A stretch of 20,598 bases of DNA, taken from assembly GCA_028697875.1 (NCBI GenBank), contig JAQVEQ010000021.1, forward strand, positions 1 through 20,598, given 5' to 3'. The translations under genes were made by a program, and so were the position numbers. The notes under the pieces were generated by a model that saw only the letters and a list, made by a program, of their open reading frames with translations, ran no database searches and was not told the DNA's origin. Origin of the DNA: Novosphingobium sp. Its GTDB lineage: Bacteria; Pseudomonadota; Alphaproteobacteria; Sphingomonadales; Sphingomonadaceae. Numbering within the stretch: position 1 is the first letter of the stretch; each line of letters starts with the position of its first letter. Shown piece after piece: positions 1-7,078 of the stretch.

Positions 1-1073
1 GCCCCGCCGGTATCCTGTGCGATCCACAGGCCGTCGGCCTGCGGCCGGTCCAGTTCGAGCCACACCGGTGCGCCCAGCGGCACGAAGGCGGGGTCGGCGG
101 CGACCGAAGATTCGGTCCGCACCGGCACGCCCAATGCCCCCAATGGTCCGCCAAGGCCGCTGGCGCCGTCGAGTTCGCGGAAGAACACCCAGCTCTTGTT
201 CAGCCGCATCAGTTCGCGGCCTTCCTCCGGGTGGTCCCGCAGGTAGGCCATGATCCCTTGCATCGAGCCCGGATATTGGCCGGGACCGTCGCCCAGCAAC
301 CCGCGCTCGCGCATGACCGAGCCGAGCCCGACATAGTCCCGCCCGTTCTGCCCGGCATAACCGATGCGCATCACGCTGCCGTCCGGCGCACGCAAGCGGC
401 CCGAGCCCTGGATCTGGAGGAAGAAGAATTCGACCGGGTCCTTGGCCCAGGCGATTTCCAGCCCCTTGCCCGCGAGGGCCCCGTCCTCGATCTGCGTGCG
501 GTCGTAATAGGGGACGAACTTGCCGCTATCGTCGTAACGGCCGAGCGGCGGACGTCCGGTCCGCTCCGCCTCGGGCATGTCCGCCGGCCAGGCGCGGACG
601 AGATCGGGCGGCATGGCATAGACGGGCACGTCGTAGCCCGTCACATGCTCTTTCGATCCGGCAATTTCGGGTTCGTAGTAACCGGTGGCGAACGCCGCGC
701 CATCGCCGACCTTGGCCGCTTCGAAATAGCGTTCGAAGAATTCCGGCGCTTCCTCATAGCGCCAGGTCGTCGCCGCGACGCAAGGCTCGCGCCAGTCGTC
801 CTTCCTGGTCAGCCCGCTCGCATCCTCGCGGGCCAGCAGCCTGGGGCAACTTTCGACGAACGAAGTCAGCGCGGGGCCGGCATCGGCCTGCGTCAGCCCG
901 AGCGAAGCGATGGATGGCCCGCGCGCCACACCGGCCAGCAGCGCCGAAGTCGCGGGCGGCGGCACGACCGGGGCGACGGGCGGCCTCGCTTCGGGGATCA
1001 GGCGGACGCAGCCGGCCAACAGGGCCAGCGCGAGCATTGTTGCCAGCCCGCGCAACGCCCCCCGCACAGCCAC
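1..1073 (-). CDS. mltA: Membrane-bound lytic murein transglycosylase A (MltA), lipoprotein, 3' end cut by window edge
   Basis: MltA-type lytic transglycosylases cleave the MurNAc-GlcNAc bond of peptidoglycan with formation of 1,6-anhydroMurNAc, working from the outer membrane. Read on the minus strand, an open frame of 357 full codons runs off the left edge. It begins with a lipoprotein signal peptide (basic n-region RGALRG, then LATMLALALLAGC, lipobox LAGC at about residue 22). The body carries family landmarks: ATGYYEPEI, PVYAMPPDL, EIAWAKDPVEFFFLQIQGSG, RIGYAGQNG and, at the edge, WIAQDTGGA, which begins the C-terminal 3D domain. The rest of that domain is outside the window. I chose the GTG start at 1073, four bases after the timA stop, because the first ATG (1037) would remove the basic part of the signal peptide; a GTG at 1067 is also possible. 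It is probably cotranscribed with timA. The identification is firm; the start is less so. Confidence 0.9.
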   Translation of the reverse strand, partial: MAVRGALRGLATMLALALLAGCVRLIPEARPPVAPVVPPPATSALLAGVARGPSIASLGLTQADAGPALTSFVESCPRLLAREDASGLTRKDDWREPCVAATTWRYEEAPEFFERYFEAAKVGDGAAFATGYYEPEIAGSKEHVTGYDVPVYAMPPDLVRAWPADMPEAERTGRPPLGRYDDSGKFVPYYDRTQIEDGALAGKGLEIAWAKDPVEFFFLQIQGSGRLRAPDGSVMRIGYAGQNGRDYVGLGSVMRERGLLGDGPGQYPGSMQGIMAYLRDHPEEGRELMRLNKSWVFFRELDGASGLGGPLGALGVPVRTESSVAADPAFVPLGAPVWLELDRPQADGLWIAQDTGG

Positions 1074-1077
1074 GCGC

Positions 1078-1737
1078 TCAGCCTTCGTCGGTTTCTTCGA
1101 GCAGCCAGTCCGGGCCCGGGGCATCGACCCGGCGGACGAAAGTCCAGATATCCCGGCTTTCGATCGCATCGTCGAGCGAGCCGGCAATCACGTTGCCGTC
1201 CTTATCGTGCGTCACTGCGGCGATATCGGCCGTGAAGCGTACCGCGATCCGGGCCGTGCGCCCGTCGAGCGAGGCCGAATGGACGACCACTTCCTCGGTC
1301 CGGACCAGCCGGTTGTCGAGCACTTCGCCCGCAGCCTCGCGCGCATCGATCGCGGAAGCGAAACTGTCGTAGACATCGCCGGTGCAGAGGAGCTTCAACT
1401 CTTCCTTGTCGCCGCGCCAGAACGCTTCGAGAATCGTCTGGTAGGCCCCGCGCGCACCCTGCAGGAAGGCCTGGAGGTCGAATCGGCGGTCCGCCGCGGC
1501 AATCGCGCGAATCGCCTGTTCGACGGACGCGGCCACGCCGGTCAGTTCGGCCGGGCGATAAGGAGTGGCAGGCGGCTGCGCCGGCGGCGCGCCGCGCGCG
1601 CCCGATGCCCCGTCGCCCTGGTCGAAACGGGTCGGAATCGGTTCTTCCTCGTGCTCCGCCCGGCGGCCGAGCACCGAATAGAGGCGCAGGCCCAGAAAGG
1701 CCGCGATCATGGCGAGGATGACGATTTCTACAACCAC
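1078..1737 (-). CDS. timA: Tim44/TimA-family inner-membrane adaptor protein
   Basis: This 219-residue protein has one N-terminal membrane segment (VEIVILAMIAAFLGLRLYSVLG, about residues 3-24), then a Pro/Glu-rich spacer, then a Tim44-like domain (about 75-219: FLQGARGAYQTILEAFWRGD, LLCTGDVYDSF, DIWTFVRRVD, PDWLLEETDEG). Mitochondrial Tim44 tethers Hsp70 to the import channel. The bacterial homologue TimA, described in Caulobacter, is membrane-associated, but its client is not clear. The frame stays open upstream to 1938, but that extension carries no recognisable domain. I chose the GTG at 1737 because it puts the membrane segment at the N-terminus and has a GGA about 7 bases upstream. It lies divergent from secB and directly before mltA. 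Function beyond the family is inference. Confidence 0.82.
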   Translation of the reverse strand: MVVEIVILAMIAAFLGLRLYSVLGRRAEHEEEPIPTRFDQGDGASGARGAPPAQPPATPYRPAELTGVAASVEQAIRAIAAADRRFDLQAFLQGARGAYQTILEAFWRGDKEELKLLCTGDVYDSFASAIDAREAAGEVLDNRLVRTEEVVVHSASLDGRTARIAVRFTADIAAVTHDKDGNVIAGSLDDAIESRDIWTFVRRVDAPGPDWLLEETDEG

Positions 1738-2033
1738 GAGATATCCAGTACGAAATTGATGGCCCCGCAAGGCCCATTCACACCCCTTAGACTGCCCCAA
1801 ATAGGTATGGATTACAAATGAACAACCCGTGGACGGCGCACAAATCGCAGCGGAACGTCGCATGGATGCCACATGCCGGCGTTCCGCGAGGGCCGGACGC
1901 GGGGCATGGGGTGGGTATGGGGCAAGCCGCGCTCGCACGCGGCGTTGCGGCCCGGCGCAGGGGATGCTAGGCGCCCGAGCCGATCCATTCGACGGCGCGT
2001 TTGCCGTCCCAAGCCAGAAGAAAGCTATCCATC
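1738..2033. promoter_or_regulatory. Divergent timA / secB intergenic region
   Basis: This 296-bp gap separates two divergent genes and must hold both promoters. On the minus strand TTGTTC (1825-1820) and TATTTG (1803-1798) are 16 bases apart and would place transcription start roughly 55 bases before timA. On the plus strand TTGCGG (1945-1950) and CTAGGC (1967-1972), spaced by 16, are a weak candidate for secB. Upstream of secB, AGAAGAAAG (2017-2025) is a plausible ribosome binding site. No small ORF with convincing coding character is seen. All promoter calls are pattern matches only. Confidence 0.35.
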
Positions 2034-2555
2034 ATGGCCGAAGAAGGCGACGTCCTGACCGATCTCCACCCCGCCCCCAACGGCGCGGACACCGAACCTG
2101 CCGCCGGGCTCATCACCCAGTACGTGAAGGACCTTTCGGTCGAGAACCCGAATGCCCCGGAATCCTTCCAGTGGCAGGAACAGCCGCAGATGGACGTCCA
2201 GTTCAACATCGGCGCGGAACGGGTGAACGAGGAAGTCCACGAGGTCGAACTGAAGATCGCCGTGGCGAACAAGACCGAACAGGGCACCGTCTTCCTGGTC
2301 GAACTGTCCTATTGCGGACTCGTCGGCATGCGCAACCTGCCCGACGACCAGGCCCACGCCTTCCTCTATGCCGAAGCGCCGCGGATCCTGTTCCCCTTCG
2401 CCCGCCGCGTGATCGCCGATGCGGTGCGCGATGCCGGTTACCCGCCGCTGATGCTCGAGCCGATCGACTTCAACGGGCTCTATATCCAGCAGCTCCAGCA
2501 GCGCGCCGCCGAACAGCAGGCCGCCGAGGCAGCCGCTCCGGGTGGCGAAGCCTGA
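2034..2555 (+). CDS. secB: Protein-export chaperone SecB
   Basis: SecB is a tetrameric cytoplasmic chaperone that holds preproteins unfolded and hands them to SecA for export through SecYEG. The 173-residue product fits the family (E. coli 155) with short extensions at both ends. The SecB core runs from about residue 22 to 155: YVKDLSVENPNAPESF, VQFNIGAERV, YEVELKI-like VHEVELKIAVANK, ELSYCGLV, EAPRILFPFARRVIADAVRDAGYPPLMLEPIDF. The C-terminal tail is Gln/Ala-rich (IQQLQQRAAEQQAAEAAA), where other SecB proteins contact SecA. I chose ATG 2034 over the upstream start at 2001 because MAEEGDV fits the family and has a purine-rich site before it. murJ begins 25 bp downstream, so the three genes secB-murJ-trpS may be transcribed together. 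Confidence 0.96.
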   Translation: MAEEGDVLTDLHPAPNGADTEPAAGLITQYVKDLSVENPNAPESFQWQEQPQMDVQFNIGAERVNEEVHEVELKIAVANKTEQGTVFLVELSYCGLVGMRNLPDDQAHAFLYAEAPRILFPFARRVIADAVRDAGYPPLMLEPIDFNGLYIQQLQQRAAEQQAAEAAAPGGEA

Positions 2556-2580
2556 GCCACGGGCCTAGCGGGGCGCAGCC

Positions 2581-4188
2581 ATGAGCCTCGTCCGTAATGT
2601 CGGCACGATCGGCGGCCTGACCGCCGTCAGCCGCCTATTCGGCTTCGTGCGCGACATGCTGATGGCGCGCGTGCTGGGCGCCGGCCTTGCGGCCGACGCC
2701 TTCCAGCTCGCCTTCATCCTGCCCAACACCTTCCGCCGCCTGTTCGCGGAAGGGGCCTTTTCCGTGGCGTTCGTGCCGATGTATTCGCGCGCGCTGCACG
2801 GGGAAGGCGGCGAGGATGTGGCCCGCCGCTTCGCCGACGACGTGCTGGCGGTGTTCGTCTGGGTCCTGCTGGCCTTCAGCGCCCTGGCAATGATCGCGAT
2901 GCCCGGCATCGTCTACCTGCTGGCCAGCGATTTCCAGCAGGTGCCGGGCAAGTTCGAGCTGTCCGTGCTGCTCAGCCGGATCACTTTCCCCTACCTCATG
3001 CTCATCAGCCTGGTCGCGATGCTGTCGGGCCTGCTCAATGCCCGTTCGCATTTCGGGCCGGGCGCCTTTGCCCCGGTCTTGCTGAACATCGTCCTGATCT
3101 CGGGCATCGTCACGGGCTGGTACTTGCGCGGCGAAGGCGGCGACGACCGGATCGTGGCGATCGCGCTGGCGGTTTCCGTCACGCTCGCCGGGGTGGCGCA
3201 GCTCGTCTATCTCTGGTGGTCGGCGCGCCATACGGGTGTGCGCCTGCACCTCCACGTTCCGCGCGTGACGCCGGAAGTGAAGAAACTCGGCATGCTGATC
3301 CTGCCCGCGACGTTCGGCGCGGGGATCTATCAGATCAGCCAGTTCGTCGACACGTTCTTCGCCACGTCCCTGCCGCAGGGTTCGCTCACCCTGCTCAAAT
3401 ATGCCGACCGGCTGAACCAGATGCCGCTGGGCATTGTCGGCATCGCACTGGGCACCGCGATCCTGCCCATGCTCGCCCGTCATATCCAGACGGAGAACAA
3501 TTCCGAGGCGCAGCGGCTGCAGACCAATGCCGTCGCCATGGCGCTGCTGCTGACGCTGCCGGCCGCCGCCGCGCTGGCGATCTGTGCCCCGGCCTTCGTC
3601 ACGGCGTTCTTCGTCGGCGGCAAGATGACCATGGCCGACGGCGCGACCATGGCGGAAATCGTTATCGCCCTGGTCGCGGGCCTGCCCGCCTACGTGCTGG
3701 TCAAAGTGCTCCAGCCGGCCTTCTTCAGCCGCGAGGATACGCGCACCCCGGTGTGGATCGCCGCCTTCGCCCTGATCGTGAACATCGCGATCAATTTCTA
3801 CGTCGTGCCGCGCTACGGCATTGTCGGACTGGCCGCCGCGACCGCCTTTACCGCCACGCTCAACGTCGCGCTGCTCTACACGGTGCTGCACACACGCGGC
3901 TGGTACCGTGCGACGCCGCGCCTCGGCCTGACAGCGTTGCGCCAGGTCGCCGCCACGGCGGTTATGGGGGCGGCGCTCCACTTCGCCATGCCGCTGATGG
4001 CGGACCGCTATGGCGGCAATGTGGTGGAGCGGGCCTGGTCGCTCGGCGTGCTCGTCGCGCTCGGCCTCGTCACCTTCTTCGGGACCGCGTGGTTCACGGG
4101 CGCTCTCGACAAGGACCTTGTCGCCCAGCTACGGCGGCGCCGCAATGCCAGCGCCAGTGGCGCCAACACCAACAGCGAAAGCCAGTAA
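2581..4188 (+). CDS. murJ: Lipid II flippase MurJ (MviN)
   Basis: MurJ is the MOP-superfamily transporter that moves lipid-linked peptidoglycan precursor (lipid II) from the inner to the outer face of the cytoplasmic membrane. The 535-residue protein has the family size and about 14 hydrophobic segments. The N-terminus, VGTIGGLTAVSRLFGFVRDM followed later by LPNTFRRLFAEGAFSVAFVP, places Arg at 18, 24 and 52, the same positions as essential arginines in E. coli MurJ. The segment LLKYADRLNQMPLGIVGIAL is the usual TM8 region signature. The tail is short, basic and polar (RRRRNASASGANTNSESQ) and probably cytoplasmic. It starts 25 bp after secB and ends 5 bp before trpS, so cotranscription with trpS is likely. 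Confidence 0.97.
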   Translation: MSLVRNVGTIGGLTAVSRLFGFVRDMLMARVLGAGLAADAFQLAFILPNTFRRLFAEGAFSVAFVPMYSRALHGEGGEDVARRFADDVLAVFVWVLLAFSALAMIAMPGIVYLLASDFQQVPGKFELSVLLSRITFPYLMLISLVAMLSGLLNARSHFGPGAFAPVLLNIVLISGIVTGWYLRGEGGDDRIVAIALAVSVTLAGVAQLVYLWWSARHTGVRLHLHVPRVTPEVKKLGMLILPATFGAGIYQISQFVDTFFATSLPQGSLTLLKYADRLNQMPLGIVGIALGTAILPMLARHIQTENNSEAQRLQTNAVAMALLLTLPAAAALAICAPAFVTAFFVGGKMTMADGATMAEIVIALVAGLPAYVLVKVLQPAFFSREDTRTPVWIAAFALIVNIAINFYVVPRYGIVGLAAATAFTATLNVALLYTVLHTRGWYRATPRLGLTALRQVAATAVMGAALHFAMPLMADRYGGNVVERAWSLGVLVALGLVTFFGTAWFTGALDKDLVAQLRRRRNASASGANTNSESQ

Positions 4189-4193
4189 TTCCC

Positions 4194-5213
4194 ATGCGTA
4201 TCGTTTCCGGTATCCAGCCCACGGGCAATCTCCACCTTGGCAACTACCTAGGGGCGATCCGCAACTGGGTGCGGATGCAGGATTCGATGGAGGAAGGCAG
4301 CCAGTGCCTGTTCTTCCTGGCCGACCTGCACGCCATTTCCATGCCGCACGTCCCGGCGGAACTGAGCGCGGCGACGCTGGAAATGGCCGCCGCGCTGGTC
4401 GCCTGCGGGATCGACCCCGACCGTTCGATCCTGTTCAACCAGGCGCAGGTCCCCGCCCATTGCGAACTGCAGTGGATGCTGAACGGCACGGCCCGGATGG
4501 GCTGGCTGAACCGCATGACACAGTTCAAGGACAAGTCGGGCAAGAACCGCGAAGGCGCGTCCGTCGCGCTGTTCACTTATCCCGTGCTGCAGGCCGCCGA
4601 CGTCCTGCTGTACCAGGCGACGCACGTGCCGGTCGGCGAAGACCAGAAGCAGCACCTCGAACTGGCGCGCGACATCGCGCAGAAGTTCAACAACGACTTC
4701 TGCACGGAAGACGCGCCGGTCTTCACTCTGCCCGACCCGATCATCCCGCCCGAAGCGGCCCGCATCATGTCGCTGCGCGACGGCTCGGCGAAGATGAGCA
4801 AGTCGGACCCTTCGGAAATGAGCCGGATCGAGCTGGCCGACGATGCCGACACGATCATGAAGAAGATCAAGAAGGCCAAGACCGATCCCGAACCGCTGCC
4901 CAGCGAAACGGCGGGATTGGAAGGCCGCCCGGAAGCGGCCAATCTCGTCGGCATCTACGCCACCATGGCTGGCGTCACGCCCGAGGACGTGCTGCGCGAT
5001 TTCGGCGGCGAAGGGTTCGGCAAGTTCAAGCCCGCGCTGGGCGAACTTCTGGCCGAAACGCTCGGCCCCATCGGCAGGCGCTTTGCCGAACTGAAGTCGG
5101 ACCGCGAGGAACTCGACGCGATCCTGGCGCGCGGGGCGCTGGAAGCGCGCGAGATCGCCCGGCCTACGCTCGACGCCGCCTACAAGGCGCTGGGGCTGGT
5201 GCGCGGCGGGTAA
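4194..5213 (+). CDS. trpS: Tryptophanyl-tRNA synthetase
   Basis: TrpS charges tRNA-Trp with tryptophan in the cytoplasm using ATP and acts as a class I aminoacyl-tRNA synthetase homodimer. The product is 339 residues, the usual bacterial length. The HIGH-equivalent is PTGNLHLGN at residues 9-17 and the KMSKS loop is exact (AKMSKSD, residues 199-205). The VPVGEDQKQHLELARDIA segment (about 145-162) forms part of the tryptophan/ATP pocket. The open frame extends far upstream within murJ, but the family N-terminus MRIVSGIQPTG fixes the start at ATG 4194, five bases after the murJ stop. It is therefore probably translated from a murJ-trpS message. Confidence 0.97.
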   Translation: MRIVSGIQPTGNLHLGNYLGAIRNWVRMQDSMEEGSQCLFFLADLHAISMPHVPAELSAATLEMAAALVACGIDPDRSILFNQAQVPAHCELQWMLNGTARMGWLNRMTQFKDKSGKNREGASVALFTYPVLQAADVLLYQATHVPVGEDQKQHLELARDIAQKFNNDFCTEDAPVFTLPDPIIPPEAARIMSLRDGSAKMSKSDPSEMSRIELADDADTIMKKIKKAKTDPEPLPSETAGLEGRPEAANLVGIYATMAGVTPEDVLRDFGGEGFGKFKPALGELLAETLGPIGRRFAELKSDREELDAILARGALEAREIARPTLDAAYKALGLVRGG

Positions 5214-5361
5214 GGCCCGGCAAATCGCCCGGTTTCCCGGAATGGGCCATTCAAGGACCATTCACTCGCAAATCGGTAAAGCGATGCTATGCATCGACCA
5301 GCCGCGTCATGCGCGTGCGGCGGGGCCGGGCCACGCGTGCCGGGCCGATGGAGGAAAAGTG

Positions 5362-6042
5362 ATGACAAACAACAGGTTGAAACCGGGTCGTTTTTTCAAG
5401 CTCGGCGCCGTGGGCTTGCTGCTCCTCGCCGTCGCCGCCTGTACCGCGCCGTTCAAGGCCGACGTTTCCCGCTTCCAGTCGCAATTGCCGGCCCCGCAGG
5501 GCCAGACCTTCGCCGTGATTGCCGAAGATCCGGCGCTGGCGGGCGGGCTGGAATTCGCCCAGTACGCCCATATCGTCGAAGCGAAGATGGAAAAGCTCGG
5601 CTACCGGATGGCTCCGCCACAGGACGCGACCATGCTGGTCCGCTTCGATTACGGGGTGGATAGCGGGCACGACCGCGTCCGTTCGACCGGCATGCGCGAT
5701 CCCTTCTATTCGCCGTGGTATGGCTACCATCCCTACTGGGGTTACCGCCCCTACTACTATTCGCATTACGGCGCGTGGAGCTATGGCTGGTACGATCCCT
5801 GGTTCGACGGGGTGGAAAGCTACACCGTCTATACCAGCGACATCGAACTGAAGATCGACCGCGCGGTGGACGGCACGCGCCTGTTCGAAGGCCGGGCGGA
5901 AGCGGTCTCGACCTCCAACCGTCTGCAATACCTCGTGCCGAACCTGATCGAGGCGATGTTCACCGACTTCCCGGGCAATTCCGGCGAAACCGTGCGCATC
6001 ACTATTGCACCGGAAAAGACGACGGTGAAACCGCTCAAGTAA
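5362..6042 (+). CDS. DUF4136-family lipoprotein with a Tyr/Trp-rich segment
   Basis: This is a 226-residue predicted lipoprotein. The N-terminus has a basic region, a hydrophobic core (LGAVGLLLLAVAAC) and a lipobox ending at Cys about residue 27. The mature part resembles DUF4136 proteins: an early DVSRFQSQLPAPQGQTFAVI segment, a middle strand pair and a C-terminal TSNRLQYLVPNLIEAMFTDFPGNSGETVRITI motif. No function is established for the family. Between about residues 112 and 155 there is an unusual aromatic run (YSPWYGYHPYWGYRPYYY and onward). ATG 5362 was chosen because it has a strong GGAGG (5350-5354) upstream and restores a proper signal peptide; the frame is open back to 5242 but that part is not convincing. 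The preceding 148-bp gap after trpS shows no clear promoter or terminator. A terminator follows at 6068. Confidence 0.85.
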   Translation: MTNNRLKPGRFFKLGAVGLLLLAVAACTAPFKADVSRFQSQLPAPQGQTFAVIAEDPALAGGLEFAQYAHIVEAKMEKLGYRMAPPQDATMLVRFDYGVDSGHDRVRSTGMRDPFYSPWYGYHPYWGYRPYYYSHYGAWSYGWYDPWFDGVESYTVYTSDIELKIDRAVDGTRLFEGRAEAVSTSNRLQYLVPNLIEAMFTDFPGNSGETVRITIAPEKTTVKPLK

Positions 6043-6067
6043 ACCTGGCCGGAACGGCATGCGAAAG

Positions 6068-6098
6068 GGGCGGGACCGGTTGCGGACCCGCCCTTTTT
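6068..6098. terminator. Rho-independent terminator between convergent genes
   Basis: A 7-bp perfect GC stem (GGGCGGG at 6068-6074, CCCGCCC at 6087-6093) with a 12-base loop is followed by five T residues (6094-6098). It lies 25 bases after the DUF4136 lipoprotein stop. The opposite strand reads CCTTTC after the stem, so it may also stop transcription of the leftward SnoaL-like gene. Confidence 0.85.
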
Positions 6099-6144
6099 CG
6101 TGCCCGGCGAAGAGTATGCACCGCCCATCCCGGCCGGTGCGTGA

Positions 6145-6570
6145 TCATGCGGGAGAAAAGACCCACCCGCGCACTTGCCTGCGGGACTGGATACGCCACC
6201 CCGCCGGAGTCCTTCTCAGGCGATCCTCGTACCACAGGCCGTTGAATACCGTATGCTCGTTGCCGTCGCCATCGGCCGCCGTCATCGGCACGATGGCGGT
6301 GGACCGCACATCGGCGCCGTCATCGTCGAAGTCCACCATCACGGTGGAAGTCATGTGCTGCGAACCGGCCAGGCTGTCGAGCACGGGACGAAGGAAGGCT
6401 TCCAGTTCCGCCACATTGCCTTTGGGCCCGCCGAAGGCGCTGAAATCCAGCGTGGCATCCTCGGTAAAGACATTGCGGAAGGCCGGCCAATCCTTGCGGT
6501 CCAGGGCGTGGCAATAGCGCGCCAGCACTTCGTTGATTTCCAGCCGGGCGGCAATTTCGTCAGCTTCCAC
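6145..6570 (-). CDS. SnoaL-like / NTF2-fold protein
   Basis: The 141-residue product has the layout of SnoaL_4-type NTF2-fold proteins: an N-terminal helical pair (EINEVLARYCHALDRKDW, residues 11-28), the motif VFTEDATLDFSAFGG, a mid-region GSQHMTSTVMVDFDDDGADV, and C-terminal strands NGLWYEDRLRRTPAGWRIQSRRQ. The fold houses many unrelated enzymes (dehydratases, isomerases, epoxide hydrolases, ring hydroxylase small subunits) as well as non-catalytic binders, so the substrate cannot be named. I prefer the GTG start at 6570, with GGGAGA 7 bases upstream. It follows dut by 43 bp on the same strand and could be the last gene of the coaBC-dut transcription unit. The family call is good; the function is unknown. 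Confidence 0.78.
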   Translation of the reverse strand: MEADEIAARLEINEVLARYCHALDRKDWPAFRNVFTEDATLDFSAFGGPKGNVAELEAFLRPVLDSLAGSQHMTSTVMVDFDDDGADVRSTAIVPMTAADGDGNEHTVFNGLWYEDRLRRTPAGWRIQSRRQVRGWVFSPA

Positions 6571-6583
6571 AGGACATCTCCCA

Positions 6584-6606
6584 AATCCGTGGCCCCAATC
6601 CGTGGC
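6584..6606. repeat. Short tandem duplication in the dut / SnoaL-like gap
   Basis: The 10-mer AATCCGTGGC occurs at 6584-6593 and again at 6597-6606, a 13-bp period, directly upstream of the ribosome binding site of the SnoaL-like gene. It looks like a small slippage duplication with no evident role. Confidence 0.6.
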
Positions 6607-6613
6607 GAAAGCG

Positions 6614-7078
6614 CTAGAGCCTCGCGTGCCCCCCGGTCGAACCGAAGCCGCCGGCGCCGCGTGCCGTGTCGTCGAGATCCGCGACTTCTTCCCAGCCGCC
6701 GCGCACCACCGGCGCCAGCACCAGCTGGGCAATGCGGTCGCCCCGGCTGATCGCGAAAGCCTCCGCGCCGAGGTTGATCATGATGACTTTCAATTCGCCG
6801 CGATAATCCGAATCGATCGTGCCCGGCGTGTTGGGCAGGCTGATCCCGTGCTTGAGCGCAAGGCCGGACCGCGGGCGCACCTGGATCTCGTAACCGTCGG
6901 GAATCGCCATGGCGAGGCCGGTCGCGACCGCATGGCGGCCGCCCGGCTCCAGCGTCACGTCCTCGGCCGACAACACGTCCATGCCCGCCGCGCCGCCAGT
7001 GGCATAGCGCGGCAGGTCCAGCCCCTCCCCATGCGGCAGGCGCTTGACCCGGATGGGCACCACTTCATTCGACTTCAT
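6614..7078 (-). CDS. dut: dUTP diphosphatase (dUTPase)
   Basis: Dut hydrolyses dUTP to dUMP and pyrophosphate, which keeps uracil out of DNA and supplies dUMP for thymidylate synthesis. The 154-residue product carries the five trimeric dUTPase motifs in order: AAGMDVLSA (I), RPRSGLALKHGI (II), PGTIDSDYRGELKVI (III), RGDRIAQLVLAPV (IV) and RGAGGFGSTG near the C-terminus (V, the flexible phosphate-binding arm). I chose ATG 7078 (MKSNEVVPIRV) over the TTG at 7084; it overlaps the coaBC stop (7065-7067) by 14 bases, which suggests translational coupling. The coaBC-dut pairing is common in alphaproteobacteria. Confidence 0.97.
   Translation of the reverse strand: MKSNEVVPIRVKRLPHGEGLDLPRYATGGAAGMDVLSAEDVTLEPGGRHAVATGLAMAIPDGYEIQVRPRSGLALKHGISLPNTPGTIDSDYRGELKVIMINLGAEAFAISRGDRIAQLVLAPVVRGGWEEVADLDDTARGAGGFGSTGGHARL

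Noticed and set aside
231..1235. Rightward 334-residue frame over mltA
   Set aside because: It is the shadow of mltA, whose minus-strand translation gives clear lytic transglycosylase motifs.
2635..3981. 448-residue open frame antisense to murJ
   Set aside because: It is rich in Arg, Gln, His and Asp with no domain, and is explained as the complement of the GC-rich murJ codons.
3216..5213. 665-residue frame ending in TrpS
   Set aside because: The first 326 codons are an out-of-frame reading of murJ; the TrpS family start is ATG 4194.
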